Positions 14,859 through 23,390 are shown, numbered from the stretch's first letter. The stretch is DNA of 34,239 nt from an uncultured Gammaproteobacteria bacterium (GCA_947259885.1 CAMYNW010000031.1:1-34239), one strand, 5' to 3'. The notes: generated by a model from the sequence alone, not told the origin. Translations and numbers: made by a program.

Positions 14859-16315
14859 CAAAGCGGCTCCACGTAGAGTGCAGGATCGGATAAATCAGCA
14901 AGGCCCGCCTCCCAGCTTTCTAACTGGTGCCCCTCGACCTGTTCGCCAGATATGGTTGTTAGTAACACTATTAGCGGGCAGGCCTTGTCTAATCGCTGCC
15001 GCAGGTTGCGCAGGAAATCGAGGAATTCCAGCATTGGCGGCTCCCAGGATTTGACTACTACGGCTACGCCTTGTGGATTATGGGAGGAGATATGGACGAC
15101 TATATTACGGTCTTCCGCTAGTGTTTGATGACCTCCGGCGCTGAAGATCTGCAGCGGTTCAATTCCCACTGCGGTCATTTTGTCAGTATTCGAATGTGCT
15201 TCAGACCATTCAATCACCAGACACGGAAGATCTCTTCCCGATTGTCTCTTGGTCAGAGGTGGGCGTACGTTTCTTGTTATCGCGGAATCATCTTCGCCTT
15301 CGGCGATGGTGCTGACAAGAGGGGAACTCATGCGCGCCAGTATCTGATTTGCACCCGATGCTGAGGTCATTGCGCCCGACACTGCCCGATCGTATTGGAC
15401 ACCGCTGATGATTAAAGCCAAAATCCTTGGAAGAAGACCATAAACCAATACGCACATGAGTATGTAAATCCACCAACTCCCGAGTTGCGCAGCCTGCCAA
15501 TCCCCGTTTCGCAGTTGTCCCTGCAGCCGATAGTAGCGGCTTGTCTCCACCAGTTGTATGTCAGGGACTGCGGCTGGGACCAAAGAATGCCACGGCCAGG
15601 ATATGCCCTTAAGCCATCTGGCTACACTGTGTGTATCAACATCTAATGTCGTATTCCAACCAAATGCTAGGTCGGATACCGCGACCAGGTAAAGCAATGC
15701 TGCGATTATTCCTAAATTCAGGGCAACGGTAAAATGCTGCGCTAGATACACAATTAGACGCTGTCGTAAAGCGGCCGTGCCAGTAATGTCTGTACTTGAA
15801 ATTAACTTTGATATGGCTTCGAGACGATCTGAGTTAATTCGTTTTAGTAGCCCCAACAGCAGCGCAGCAGGATTAAATACGGAGAGCGACCGAAGAACGC
15901 CTGGTAAACCTAGCAGACTGAAAACAAGCAGCAACAGGAGAGTGAAAAGTTGGGTGCAAACCAATACTAACAAGGCGCTTATGATATTGACTGGCTGGTT
16001 TCCATCATAAAAGAGAACTGTTTGGGTTAGTATCCATCCGCAAATTGCGCCAAGTAACCAAAGGAGCGTGACAACGATGTTGATGGACTGTTGCGCTTTG
16101 ATACCCGAACTGACCTGAGAGCTCGAAAGGCCTTCCTGTTTTCTAATTACATTGATCCAACATCGTAAGCGAGTAACTCCAGCAGAAAGTGGACGATCAT
16201 ATTCGAGTCCAATTTTTCGGTCCCTGTGCTGCAGCTGTTCACGGCTGGTTTCCCGGTCACGGGCGATTTGATCCCGAATATCTACAAGGTCGGCAAGTAA
16301 CGAATGTTTCTGCAA
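14858..16315 (-). CDS. DUF2868 multi-spanning membrane protein
   Basis: A 485-residue membrane protein of unknown function. There are hydrophobic segments near residues 78-103, 110-135 and 190-215, and again near 285-305, with the family motif DLAFGWNTTL and PWHSLVPAAVPDIQLVETSRYYRLQ split by loops, then a soluble C-terminal half. It is translationally coupled to the downstream DUF3482 GTPase, which suggests that it anchors or senses for that GTPase. The TTG at 16315 is the first start available in this frame, and it has no clear ribosome site, so the N-terminus is uncertain. It is divergent from argC with a 71-bp gap. Confidence 0.86.
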   Translation of the reverse strand: MQKHSLLADLVDIRDQIARDRETSREQLQHRDRKIGLEYDRPLSAGVTRLRCWINVIRKQEGLSSSQVSSGIKAQQSINIVVTLLWLLGAICGWILTQTVLFYDGNQPVNIISALLVLVCTQLFTLLLLLVFSLLGLPGVLRSLSVFNPAALLLGLLKRINSDRLEAISKLISSTDITGTAALRQRLIVYLAQHFTVALNLGIIAALLYLVAVSDLAFGWNTTLDVDTHSVARWLKGISWPWHSLVPAAVPDIQLVETSRYYRLQGQLRNGDWQAAQLGSWWIYILMCVLVYGLLPRILALIISGVQYDRAVSGAMTSASGANQILARMSSPLVSTIAEGEDDSAITRNVRPPLTKRQSGRDLPCLVIEWSEAHSNTDKMTAVGIEPLQIFSAGGHQTLAEDRNIVVHISSHNPQGVAVVVKSWEPPMLEFLDFLRNLRQRLDKACPLIVLLTTISGEQVEGHQLESWEAGLADLSDPALYVEPL

Positions 16316-16386
16316 AATCGTGAGCTGGGTTAAACTTGAGCGCTATTGTAACGATTTCCAATCGATTGGCTAAATCAAGCTTGATC

Positions 16387-17424
16387 ATGAATAAAATTAA
16401 AGCAGGGATTGTTGGTGGAACCGGCTATACCGGTATTGAGCTGTTGCGAATACTGACCCAACATCCGAGTGTCAACCTTGTCTGTATAACCTCTCGTAGT
16501 GAAGTAGGCCAGCCAGTACGTGATACTTATCCGTCTTTACGAGGAGTGGTAGACCTCAATTTCAGTGACCCGGGAAGTGATGAGCTCAAGAGTTGTGATG
16601 TCGTGTTTAGTGCCACCCCGAACGGGGTGGCTATGCAACATGCAAGAGAATTTCTCGCTGCCGGTGTCAAATTGATCGATTTGGCCGCCGATTTCCGGAT
16701 TAAAAATGTTGCGATCTGGGAGCAGTGGTATGGAATGAGTCATGCATGTCCTGAACTGATTGAACAGGCGGTGTACGGATTCCCTGAGATGCATAGAGAA
16801 AAGATTCGAGGAGCCAGCCTGGTCGCCAATCCGGGATGTTATCCGACCGCAGTCCAGCTTGGTTTCTTGCCATTAATCGAATCAGGAGTGGTGGACGTTA
16901 CTTCCTTGATTGCGGATGCTAAATCGGGGGTATCCGGAGCCGGTCGTAAAGCTGCACTTGGCACATCGTTTAGCGAAATTGGAGAATCGTTCAAAGCGTA
17001 CAATGTATCTGGCCATCGCCATCTGCCTGAGATTCGTCAAGGTCTGGAATGGGCAAACGGGGGACCCGTAGAGTTAGTGTTTACGCCGCATTTGCTTCCG
17101 CTTGTCCGTGGAATTCATGCCACGTTATACGCAACCCTGACAAAAAAGGAGTTGGATTTACAGGACATGTTCGAGCGCCGCTATGCTGACGAACCATTTG
17201 TCGACGTCATGCCTGCTGGGTCCCACCCCGATACCGCAAGTGTAAAGGGGACCAATACCTGCCGTATTGCGGTGCACAGACCCCAGGGCGGTGACAAAGT
17301 GGTAGTGCTTGCTGTCGAGGACAATCTGGTAAAGGGCGCATCGGGACAGGCTGTGCAAAACATGAACTTGATGTTTGACCTAGAAGAAACTACCGGCCTT
17401 ACCCAAGTCGCGTTGGTGCCCTGA
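16387..17424 (+). CDS. argC: N-acetyl-gamma-glutamyl-phosphate reductase
   Basis: NADPH-dependent third step of arginine synthesis. From ATG 16387 the protein has 345 residues, the normal size. It opens with the dinucleotide fold KAGIVGGTGYTGIELLR (5-21) and contains LIDLAADFRI and the catalytic cysteine C151 in NPGCYPTA. GVSGAGRKA, HRHLPEI and HLLPLVRGI complete the active site. A start further up at 16336 would add 17 residues that do not belong to the family. The stop overlaps the ATG of the next gene by one base, so the two are coupled. Confidence 0.97.
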   Translation: MNKIKAGIVGGTGYTGIELLRILTQHPSVNLVCITSRSEVGQPVRDTYPSLRGVVDLNFSDPGSDELKSCDVVFSATPNGVAMQHAREFLAAGVKLIDLAADFRIKNVAIWEQWYGMSHACPELIEQAVYGFPEMHREKIRGASLVANPGCYPTAVQLGFLPLIESGVVDVTSLIADAKSGVSGAGRKAALGTSFSEIGESFKAYNVSGHRHLPEIRQGLEWANGGPVELVFTPHLLPLVRGIHATLYATLTKKELDLQDMFERRYADEPFVDVMPAGSHPDTASVKGTNTCRIAVHRPQGGDKVVVLAVEDNLVKGASGQAVQNMNLMFDLEETTGLTQVALVP

Positions 17425-17747
17425 TGCTGGCTAAACTTCTGCAAGCCGGGCTTATTATATTTGCCTTTGGAGGCGGTTATTTTTTTGCAATGCTGGGCGA
17501 TGACGGGAGTAAAGCGCTCGAACAGAGCAACCAACAATTAGTTACACAAAATAATCGACTGACGCAGCGCAACCAGCGGCTTGAGCAAACTTTGGACCTG
17601 GTGAAGAGGCAGATTCAGACCGATCGGATTGCCTATGAATCTTTACAAAAATCGGTGGACACGGCGGAACAGGAACGAATCGCTCTGCTGCAGAAATTCC
17701 AATCGCAAAGGGAACTGCTAGACCGTCTTAAGAAGAAACTGGATTAA
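17424..17747 (+). CDS. Small membrane-anchored coiled-coil protein, unknown function
   Basis: A 107-residue protein with one hydrophobic segment at residues 5-25 (LLQAGLIIFAFGGGYFFAML) followed by about 75 residues of heptad-like, Gln/Leu/Arg-rich helix, probably a coiled coil facing the periplasm. It starts inside the argC stop (TGATG), so it depends on argC translation. In other gammaproteobacteria a longer coiled-coil protein sits beside argC (DUF6776-like). This could be a short relative, but I cannot confirm homology. It resembles FtsB/FtsL-type architecture only in general form. No function is assigned. Confidence 0.75.
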   Translation: MLAKLLQAGLIIFAFGGGYFFAMLGDDGSKALEQSNQQLVTQNNRLTQRNQRLEQTLDLVKRQIQTDRIAYESLQKSVDTAEQERIALLQKFQSQRELLDRLKKKLD

Positions 17748-17758
17748 TAGTCGAGGGC

Positions 17759-18135
17759 ATGATCGATATTGATCTAATCAGGGCGGATACACCTCCCTTG
17801 AAGTTTCTTGCGCACTCCAATAACGCAGGCGCTTCGCTAATGCCGACACCGGCTTACCGCGCCATGTTGGAATCTCTGCAGTGAGAGCAGGAAATAGGCG
17901 GTTAAGAAACTGTCCTCGAATACGTTGACCAGAAGGCTGATTTCCACGTCCAGGCCGCCCAAGCGATTGATGCCATTCCTGAAGAAATAGCCTTCTGTGA
18001 GCGCGCGACTGCGGCTTGGCAACTTTTTTCTACAGTACCCCGGTCAAGCGGGTTGATCGAACTATTACCACTCAACTAGATTATGGAAGTAACTTTGTGG
18101 GATTCATTCACGGCCGGGCGAATACGGAACTAAGC
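17759..18135 (+). pseudogene. Decayed 5' remnant of a class V (PLP) aminotransferase gene
   Basis: From the ATG at 17759 the frame reads MIDIDLIRADTPPL, then HSNNAGASLMPTPAYRAML, which strongly resembles the N-terminus of class V aminotransferases of the cysteine-desulfurase-like type (NNAGA and LMP are hallmarks). It is broken by TGA at 17882-17884 and TAA at 17903-17905; the latter stands where the family has Tyr in IGGYE. It continues as EYVDQKADFHVQAAQAIDA, IPEEIAFCERATAAW, then shifts frame in the T-run near 18020 and resumes as FFYSTPVKRVDRTITTQL and DYGSNFVGFIHGRA. Only about the first third of a protein of roughly 380 residues remains; the rest is cut off where ttcA ends. Nothing suggests it is translated whole. 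Confidence 0.8.
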
Positions 18136-19056
18136 TTATTTTCCATTTCGAGGTTTTACACCAATCCAGGTTTCACTTTTATTATCAATTGTTTCTTTCG
18201 CATGTTCCCCGATTCGGTAAAATCGGTCGAAATTAAATAAAGAGGTGTCGCCTAGTTGGGATGGCGCAACATTACAGATTGCACGGAAAATATTTTCCAC
18301 CCGACCAGGGTGTTGACGCCATTGTTTAAGCATGGATTTTATTTGTTTTCGCTGGAGGTGTTCCTGCGATCCACAAAGGGTGCATGGGATAATTGGGTAT
18401 TGCATTTCACTGGCGTATCGCTCTATGTCTTGTTCGTCGCAATACGCGAGGGGTCGAATGACAATATGTGCGCCGTCATCACTTCGAAGTTTCGGTGGCA
18501 TAGCAGCCATTTTGCCGCCATTAAAAAGATTGAGAAACAAGGTTTCGACGATGTCGTCTTTATGGTGTCCCAGGGCAATCTTATTAAAGCCGTTCTTTTT
18601 CGCGTATCCGTATAGATTTCCTCTTCGTAGCCGTGAGCACAGGCCGCACATAGTTTTGCCTTCCGGTATTACCCGTTTGACAACACTGTATGTGTCTTTA
18701 GTAATTATCTCGAATGGGACGCCAATATCTGACAGGTATTCCGGCAGTACATGTTGGGGAAATCCCGGTTGCTTCTGGTCCATGTTTACTGCGACCAGTT
18801 CGAATCGGACAGGTGCCTTCTTCTGCAGATCGAGTAAGATGTCCAGCATCGTATAGGAATCTTTTCCACCCGACAGGCATACCATAATCCGATCACCATC
18901 TGCAATCATATGATAATCTTCGATGGCGCGCCCCACGTTACGTCGAAGACGCTTTCTTGTTTTATCGAAATTACGCTTTTTACCCAATACAGGTCTCTTG
19001 CTTGGCAGTGTCTCTGGTTGACCGGGCAGGCTGACAATTTGAATGTTAGAGTTCAT
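18136..19056 (-). CDS. ttcA: tRNA 2-thiocytidine(32) synthetase TtcA
   Basis: Iron-sulfur PP-loop enzyme that thiolates C32 of certain tRNAs using ATP. From ATG 19056 it has 306 residues. The PP-loop is SGGKDS (62-67). The cluster cysteines are C137 and C140 (MCGLCSRLRRG), with a further pair C225 and C228 (CTLCGSQ), matching the three-Cys arrangement of TtcA. LGHHKDDIVETLFLN is the family motif. A start seven codons upstream (TTG 19077) is open but less likely. The two tRNA genes in this window encode C32 and belong to the isoacceptors TtcA modifies in enterics. The gene lies convergent with the aminotransferase remnant and divergent from the AsmA gene (117-bp gap). Confidence 0.96.
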   Translation of the reverse strand: MNSNIQIVSLPGQPETLPSKRPVLGKKRNFDKTRKRLRRNVGRAIEDYHMIADGDRIMVCLSGGKDSYTMLDILLDLQKKAPVRFELVAVNMDQKQPGFPQHVLPEYLSDIGVPFEIITKDTYSVVKRVIPEGKTMCGLCSRLRRGNLYGYAKKNGFNKIALGHHKDDIVETLFLNLFNGGKMAAMPPKLRSDDGAHIVIRPLAYCDEQDIERYASEMQYPIIPCTLCGSQEHLQRKQIKSMLKQWRQHPGRVENIFRAICNVAPSQLGDTSLFNFDRFYRIGEHAKETIDNKSETWIGVKPRNGK

Positions 19057-19173
19057 GTCGCAATTGTATCCCACCAATTTGAAATTTTTCTAATCTGAGT
19101 TTTAAGACTTGGCGTACGCAGCCTGAGTGATGCTTTTTTCTTCGTTACCTAATATTAATAGATCGTAAGCTCG

Positions 19174-22100
19174 ATGAGGTCTCTTATTAAATGGATATTT
19201 GAGCTATTAGTTATAGCCATGACGGTCGCGGTTGTAGTGCCTGTGGTCGGTTCGTTTCTACTCGAGCAGCAGGATATCAAAACCACGCTGGATGACTGGG
19301 TTTACAGTAGAACCGGTCGTCACCTTCAGGTAGAAGGGAAAATAGGACTGCAGCCGGGATTAGGGCTAAAGTTTTATGCTGAAGGGGTACGGTATGAGAA
19401 TGCGGAATGGGCCAGCCGAGCCTCTGCGTTCACCGCTGACCGTATTGAAATCGACCTCTCCGTAGTGGAATTATTACTTGGACAGATCATAGTGCAGGAT
19501 GCGAGAGTCGTTGGCGGTCAGCTATGGATAGAACGAGGCAGTAATGGCGCATTTAATCTGCTAAAAACGAAACAACGGGGCAGTCGGGCAAGACAGCCAA
19601 TTCATCTGCCCGAATGGCTGAAATTGCAACAAGCCATTGTTGTTGATAGCAAAATTAACTACCTACATCCAAAACGGGATTGGGAAATCAATCTCGATGA
19701 CGTCCTGCTAAGTAGTGACGGTCGGGATCAGCCGATCGAAATTAAGGCAGATGGAAGCCTTGAGGGTGTTCAAACTAACATAGTTGGTAGTCTTGGAACC
19801 TTACGCACGCTGTTTACACGGTCACCATCGGTCGCTGATTTAAACGCAACTATGGCGACTTCTGGTCGAATTTCAGCTCAGGGCACGGTGCAAGATGTGC
19901 TGGCCTGGAGTGGAATTGACGTGGTGCTCAAAGCCAGTATCGATCGGCTTCGATACTTGTCCGCATTGTTCCCAAAACAGCCTTTGGATGCTAGCAACAT
20001 TGAGGCTGGGGCAAGGCTCTATCAACCTGAAACCGCAAGAAGTATGAAACTGCAGGGCATTGAGGGTGATTTTTCGCTATGGGGTATTGATATGAATCTA
20101 AGCGGAAAAGTTGAAAAACTTTCTCGGCTGGAGCAAATCGAGTTACACGTTGGAGCGGACAGCAATTTTGATATTCAAAAAATAAATCAGAACTGGTCTT
20201 TCGCTGCGCCTCTGAACGCTCACATCGATGCAATTTTGCGCGGGGAATCAGATTATCTAACTCTCGACCTTGCTGTTGCGTCAGTGAACACGGACTCCAT
20301 GACGCTCTCTGCAACTGGCGATATTCGCGATCTTACTGGCACTTGGCAACAAGCATTGCCAATAGAACTTGAACTTAACGACCTGTCGGCATTGGGTCAA
20401 GTAATGGGCAAGTTATGGCCGGCTGCAGGGTTGATCACTGGCAAGGCAAATTTACAAAGAACGGATGGCGGTTTTTCCTTGGAAGATGTTTCGGTTTCCA
20501 ATCAGGAAGCACCAATTTCACTTCAAGCTGAGGGTTACCTGCGACATATTGGCCAAGATCAGAAGGGGCGATTGACTATTGCGGGGAAAGCGTCATCTCA
20601 GTTCTTTGAGGAAAATCAGGCTATGCTGCCTAGTTCTCCATTTATTCCCGATCCGGAAACCTTCGAGATCGAAGCGGAAATTCTAATTGACGGGCAAGAT
20701 GGGAAGATGATTATCGTGGCTGCGGAAACGACCGGTCCTGGGTATTTTGCACAGGGTAGTGGTGAGATTCCGAACTTACAGAATCCTGGTGGATTGGTTA
20801 TTTCATTTGATGGAGAGGTGACCGATGAAGTCGAAGTAGGTGAAGCGCTCGATGTTTATCTGCCTAATATTGGCCCAGTTGCTTTCAGTGCAAAGCTGGT
20901 TGGTGAGGGAGAGGGAATCTGGAATCTAATAGATATTATTGCCAAAACAACAACCGATGCAGGCAAACTACATGTGGAAGGTTCTATTAATAGAATTGGT
21001 CCGGGGACTCAGGCAGAGTTGCCCTTTGCGCTTGAGACACGCAGCAGCGAACTCATAGCGTCTCTTCCAGGGATGGATGCATTGAAACCTTTACAGGAAG
21101 AGTTTTCAGCGATTAGCGTTACCGGCAATCTTTCATCGCAATCACGATCGTCCTGGTCAATAGATCAACTGCAAGCCCAGACTTCGTGGAATGATGCCAA
21201 GGTAACGATTTCGGGTGATATTGATCGGCTGCAACCAATAGAAGGTTTGCTCGAGGTTCATATTGTGGGTGAACCCGATCGGTTGCCTACGATTGCACAG
21301 CAATACAATTTTCCGCAAGTTGACGAAATTAATGTGAAATTTAGTGTCGTTCTTCCTTTAGAAAATCGGATTCATGATATTGATGCTAGATTGTCACGGA
21401 GCGGATCTGAATTGAAGGTTAAAGGAGCTATGCTTGAACTCGTTCCTCTAAAAGGCGACAACATAAGTGTCCAGTTGCAAGCCGATGATTTAGCTGAGCT
21501 GATGCCGTTTGAGCATACTATTGCCCCAGAAAATGAACTGAATGTGGATCTTGTGCTGACAATAAATCCAGATGGGCTTGCCGCAACCGGAACGGTTGTG
21601 GCTGGCGAAAGTTTAGTGAACGGTTCGGTTGTTTGGGCAGATACGGAGGAGGGTCGTCCGTTACTTAATGTTGATGCCAATGTCGAGCGACTTGACTTAA
21701 AAACTCTCTTTGTGGTCGAGAAAAAGCAAGGTCGGGTGTTTTCAAATGATTCACTGTTTCCGCAATGGATGCAGAAGATTGACGGAAAAATTGACCTCGA
21801 GATTAAATCATTTCGCAATAACGTCATTGCAATGAAGGACTTGACTGCAACAATCAGATTTGACCACGGTGATTTACGTTTAGATTTTGCTAGCGTTACA
21901 GGTGAAAGCGTTATTAAAGGCTTAGCCCGGATTCATCCGATAGGTCAAAGCGAAATACAGTTGAAAGCAAAGGAAGTTCCGGTGCAGTCGATACAGTCCC
22001 TGGCGGAAGGTCATCAATATCTTGGCGGCACCTTTGATGTGGATATTTCCCTGAGGGGTCTGGGAAGTTCTCTGGGAGAGTTGGTTAAGACTGGAAATGG

Positions 22101-22647
22101 TGTGATTAAATTAGAAATAAGCGGATCGAGAATTCAGAGTAATGCGCTTGATGCGGTAGGAGGTGATCTGTTTACAAATGTGCTCACAGTTGTGAATCCT
22201 TACTCAGATCGGGATGATTTCGTCGAGGTAGAATGCGGTGTCATACACTTTGATCTGCATAACGGCATGGCGACTACCCGCAATGGCCTGGCTCTGAAAA
22301 CGGATCGGGTTACCGTTCTGGGAGGGGGCGAAATTAGCTTTCCCGATGAAAAGGTTAAGCTGGTAATTGCGCCCAAACCAAGAAAAGGATTTGGGATCAG
22401 TCCGTCCACAATCGCCAAGATGATAAGAGTTGGGGGCACATTGTCGGATCCTGAAATCGAGTCCGATGTTAAAGGTTTTCTCCAATCAGGTGCGGCAATT
22501 GGGGCAGCCATCTTTTCAGGTGGAATATCCCTGGTAGCGCAAGGTTTAATGGATAGACTCCAGGCAAATTCCGCGGTCTGTGAAATCGCCCGGGGTGCAA
22601 TTGATTTCGATCAGGACAAGGTGGTGGACGAGGCTAAAACAAGGTAA
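19174..22647 (+). CDS. Large AsmA-family protein (envelope/lipid-transfer type)
   Basis: A 1157-residue protein with a single N-terminal membrane helix (residues 6-30, FELLVIAMTVAVVVPVVGSF) and a very long beta-rich periplasmic part. The AsmA N-terminal domain is clear (GRHLQVEGKIGLQPGLGLKF, then RIEIDLSVVELLLGQIIVQD, VVGGQLWIERGSNGAFNL). Repeated AsmA-like strands follow, and the C-terminal AsmA-2 region is at about 950-1120 (LGGTFDVDISLRGLGSSLGE, GNGVIKLEISG, VGGTLSDPEI). E. coli AsmA has 617 residues, while TamB and YhdP have over 1200, so this is mid-to-large. Relatives bridge inner and outer membrane and move phospholipid; that role here is inferred. The DUF938 gene follows after five bases, its ribosome site inside the end of this gene. 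Confidence 0.88.
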   Translation: MRSLIKWIFELLVIAMTVAVVVPVVGSFLLEQQDIKTTLDDWVYSRTGRHLQVEGKIGLQPGLGLKFYAEGVRYENAEWASRASAFTADRIEIDLSVVELLLGQIIVQDARVVGGQLWIERGSNGAFNLLKTKQRGSRARQPIHLPEWLKLQQAIVVDSKINYLHPKRDWEINLDDVLLSSDGRDQPIEIKADGSLEGVQTNIVGSLGTLRTLFTRSPSVADLNATMATSGRISAQGTVQDVLAWSGIDVVLKASIDRLRYLSALFPKQPLDASNIEAGARLYQPETARSMKLQGIEGDFSLWGIDMNLSGKVEKLSRLEQIELHVGADSNFDIQKINQNWSFAAPLNAHIDAILRGESDYLTLDLAVASVNTDSMTLSATGDIRDLTGTWQQALPIELELNDLSALGQVMGKLWPAAGLITGKANLQRTDGGFSLEDVSVSNQEAPISLQAEGYLRHIGQDQKGRLTIAGKASSQFFEENQAMLPSSPFIPDPETFEIEAEILIDGQDGKMIIVAAETTGPGYFAQGSGEIPNLQNPGGLVISFDGEVTDEVEVGEALDVYLPNIGPVAFSAKLVGEGEGIWNLIDIIAKTTTDAGKLHVEGSINRIGPGTQAELPFALETRSSELIASLPGMDALKPLQEEFSAISVTGNLSSQSRSSWSIDQLQAQTSWNDAKVTISGDIDRLQPIEGLLEVHIVGEPDRLPTIAQQYNFPQVDEINVKFSVVLPLENRIHDIDARLSRSGSELKVKGAMLELVPLKGDNISVQLQADDLAELMPFEHTIAPENELNVDLVLTINPDGLAATGTVVAGESLVNGSVVWADTEEGRPLLNVDANVERLDLKTLFVVEKKQGRVFSNDSLFPQWMQKIDGKIDLEIKSFRNNVIAMKDLTATIRFDHGDLRLDFASVTGESVIKGLARIHPIGQSEIQLKAKEVPVQSIQSLAEGHQYLGGTFDVDISLRGLGSSLGELVKTGNGVIKLEISGSRIQSNALDAVGGDLFTNVLTVVNPYSDRDDFVEVECGVIHFDLHNGMATTRNGLALKTDRVTVLGGGEISFPDEKVKLVIAPKPRKGFGISPSTIAKMIRVGGTLSDPEIESDVKGFLQSGAAIGAAIFSGGISLVAQGLMDRLQANSAVCEIARGAIDFDQDKVVDEAKTR

Positions 22648-22652
22648 GTACT

Positions 22653-23306
22653 ATGCAACTCCCTTGCAGTCAGGCTTGTGAAAATAATAAACGACCAATT
22701 CTAGAAGTTCTTCGTAACTGGATTAAAGATGGTGAGACGGTATTGGAGGTCGGGTCCGGAACCGGGCAGCATGCAGTATATTTTGCCGAAAGCCTGCCAA
22801 CAGTAACCTGGCAATGTGCGGATCAGAAGCAGCACCATCCAGTGATTAACCGAAGAGTAGCGGACTCTCACTTACCCAATTTACTACCTGCAATCGAGCT
22901 GGAAGCCGAGACTTTTAACTGGTGCCAGATTGTTGCAGACAGCGTTTTTTCGTCTAATACAGCCCACATCATGTCGTGGAGCGCTGTTGAAGCGATGTTT
23001 GTCGGGGTTGGGCAGATAATTACTGACGGTGTTTTCATCCTATACGGTCCATTCAATCGAAATGGAACATTTACTAGTGACAGTAACCAGCGTTTTCACC
23101 GGTCTTTGCAACTGTCAGCACCGCATATGGGAGTAAGAGACGATGTTGAGTTAGTGGAGCTTGCACAGCGAAGTGGCATGAGACTCGAAAAGGATATCGA
23201 AATGCCGGCAAATAATCGTATTTTAGTTTGGAAATCTAGTAAGCACACGAATGCCAAACGTAAATTGCACCAAACATGTGCAAATATGGGAAATAAAGCA
23301 CTATAA
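22653..23306 (+). CDS. DUF938 SAM-dependent methyltransferase-like protein
   Basis: A 217-residue Rossmann-fold protein of the DUF938 family (METTL26 in animals), substrate unknown. ACENNKRPILEVLRNW, the SAM motif LEVGSGTGQHAVYFA (31-45), NTAHIMSW, LYGPFNRNGTFTSDSN and MPANNRILVW are family landmarks. After NNRILVW most members stop within a few residues; this one continues for about 28, rich in Lys, His and Asn. That extension is encoded by the DNA carrying the NtrC sites of glnA, so it may be a by-product of regulatory sequence. AAGG lies about eight bases before the ATG, at the end of the AsmA gene. Confidence 0.9.
   Translation: MQLPCSQACENNKRPILEVLRNWIKDGETVLEVGSGTGQHAVYFAESLPTVTWQCADQKQHHPVINRRVADSHLPNLLPAIELEAETFNWCQIVADSVFSSNTAHIMSWSAVEAMFVGVGQIITDGVFILYGPFNRNGTFTSDSNQRFHRSLQLSAPHMGVRDDVELVELAQRSGMRLEKDIEMPANNRILVWKSSKHTNAKRKLHQTCANMGNKAL
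23266..23282. promoter_or_regulatory. NtrC-binding site, distal glnA enhancer
   Basis: TGCACCAAACATGTGCA matches the NtrC consensus TGCACC-N5-GGTGCA with one strong and one slightly imperfect arm. It lies within the 3' end of the DUF938 gene. Its centre is about 128 bp before the predicted sigma54 start of glnA and 31 bp (about three helical turns) from the second site, closely like the enteric glnA enhancer. Confidence 0.75.
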
Positions 23307-23312
23307 TAGTGC
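23298..23312. promoter_or_regulatory. NtrC-binding site, proximal glnA enhancer, overlapping a TATAAT
   Basis: GCACTATAATAGTGC is a perfect palindrome (7-bp arms, one central base) of the NtrC type, centred about 97 bp upstream of the predicted sigma54 start. It spans the stop codon of the DUF938 gene. It contains a perfect TATAAT at 23302-23307, which could be the -10 of a sigma70 promoter (only a poor -35, TGCAAA, lies 17 bases before it). NtrC bound here would then repress the sigma70 promoter while activating the sigma54 one, as at enteric glnAp1 and glnAp2. Confidence 0.75.
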
Positions 23313-23375
23313 GGTTGATTGAAGATTTTGAGATCTTTTTTGTCTAACTTGTTGGTTTTTAGCGGTTTAATAGCT

Positions 23376-23390
23376 TGGCATGCGAATTGC
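23376..23390 (+). promoter_or_regulatory. Sigma54 (RpoN) promoter of glnA
   Basis: TGGCATGCGAATTGC, followed by T, is a near-consensus -24/-12 element: GG at 23377-23378 and GC at 23389-23390 are exactly ten bases apart, and TGGCA and TTGCT are intact. Transcription should start near 23402, leaving a leader of about 57 bases before the glnA ATG. Two NtrC sites lie upstream. Confidence 0.88.

Noticed and set aside
18016..18240. Plus-strand open frame of 74 residues ending in the ttcA region
   Set aside because: Its first half is the shifted frame of the aminotransferase remnant and its second half is antisense to ttcA, so it is not a gene on its own.
21372..21827. Minus-strand open frame of 151 residues inside the AsmA gene
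   Set aside because: Ser/Thr-rich shadow of the AsmA coding strand, with no ribosome site or family match.
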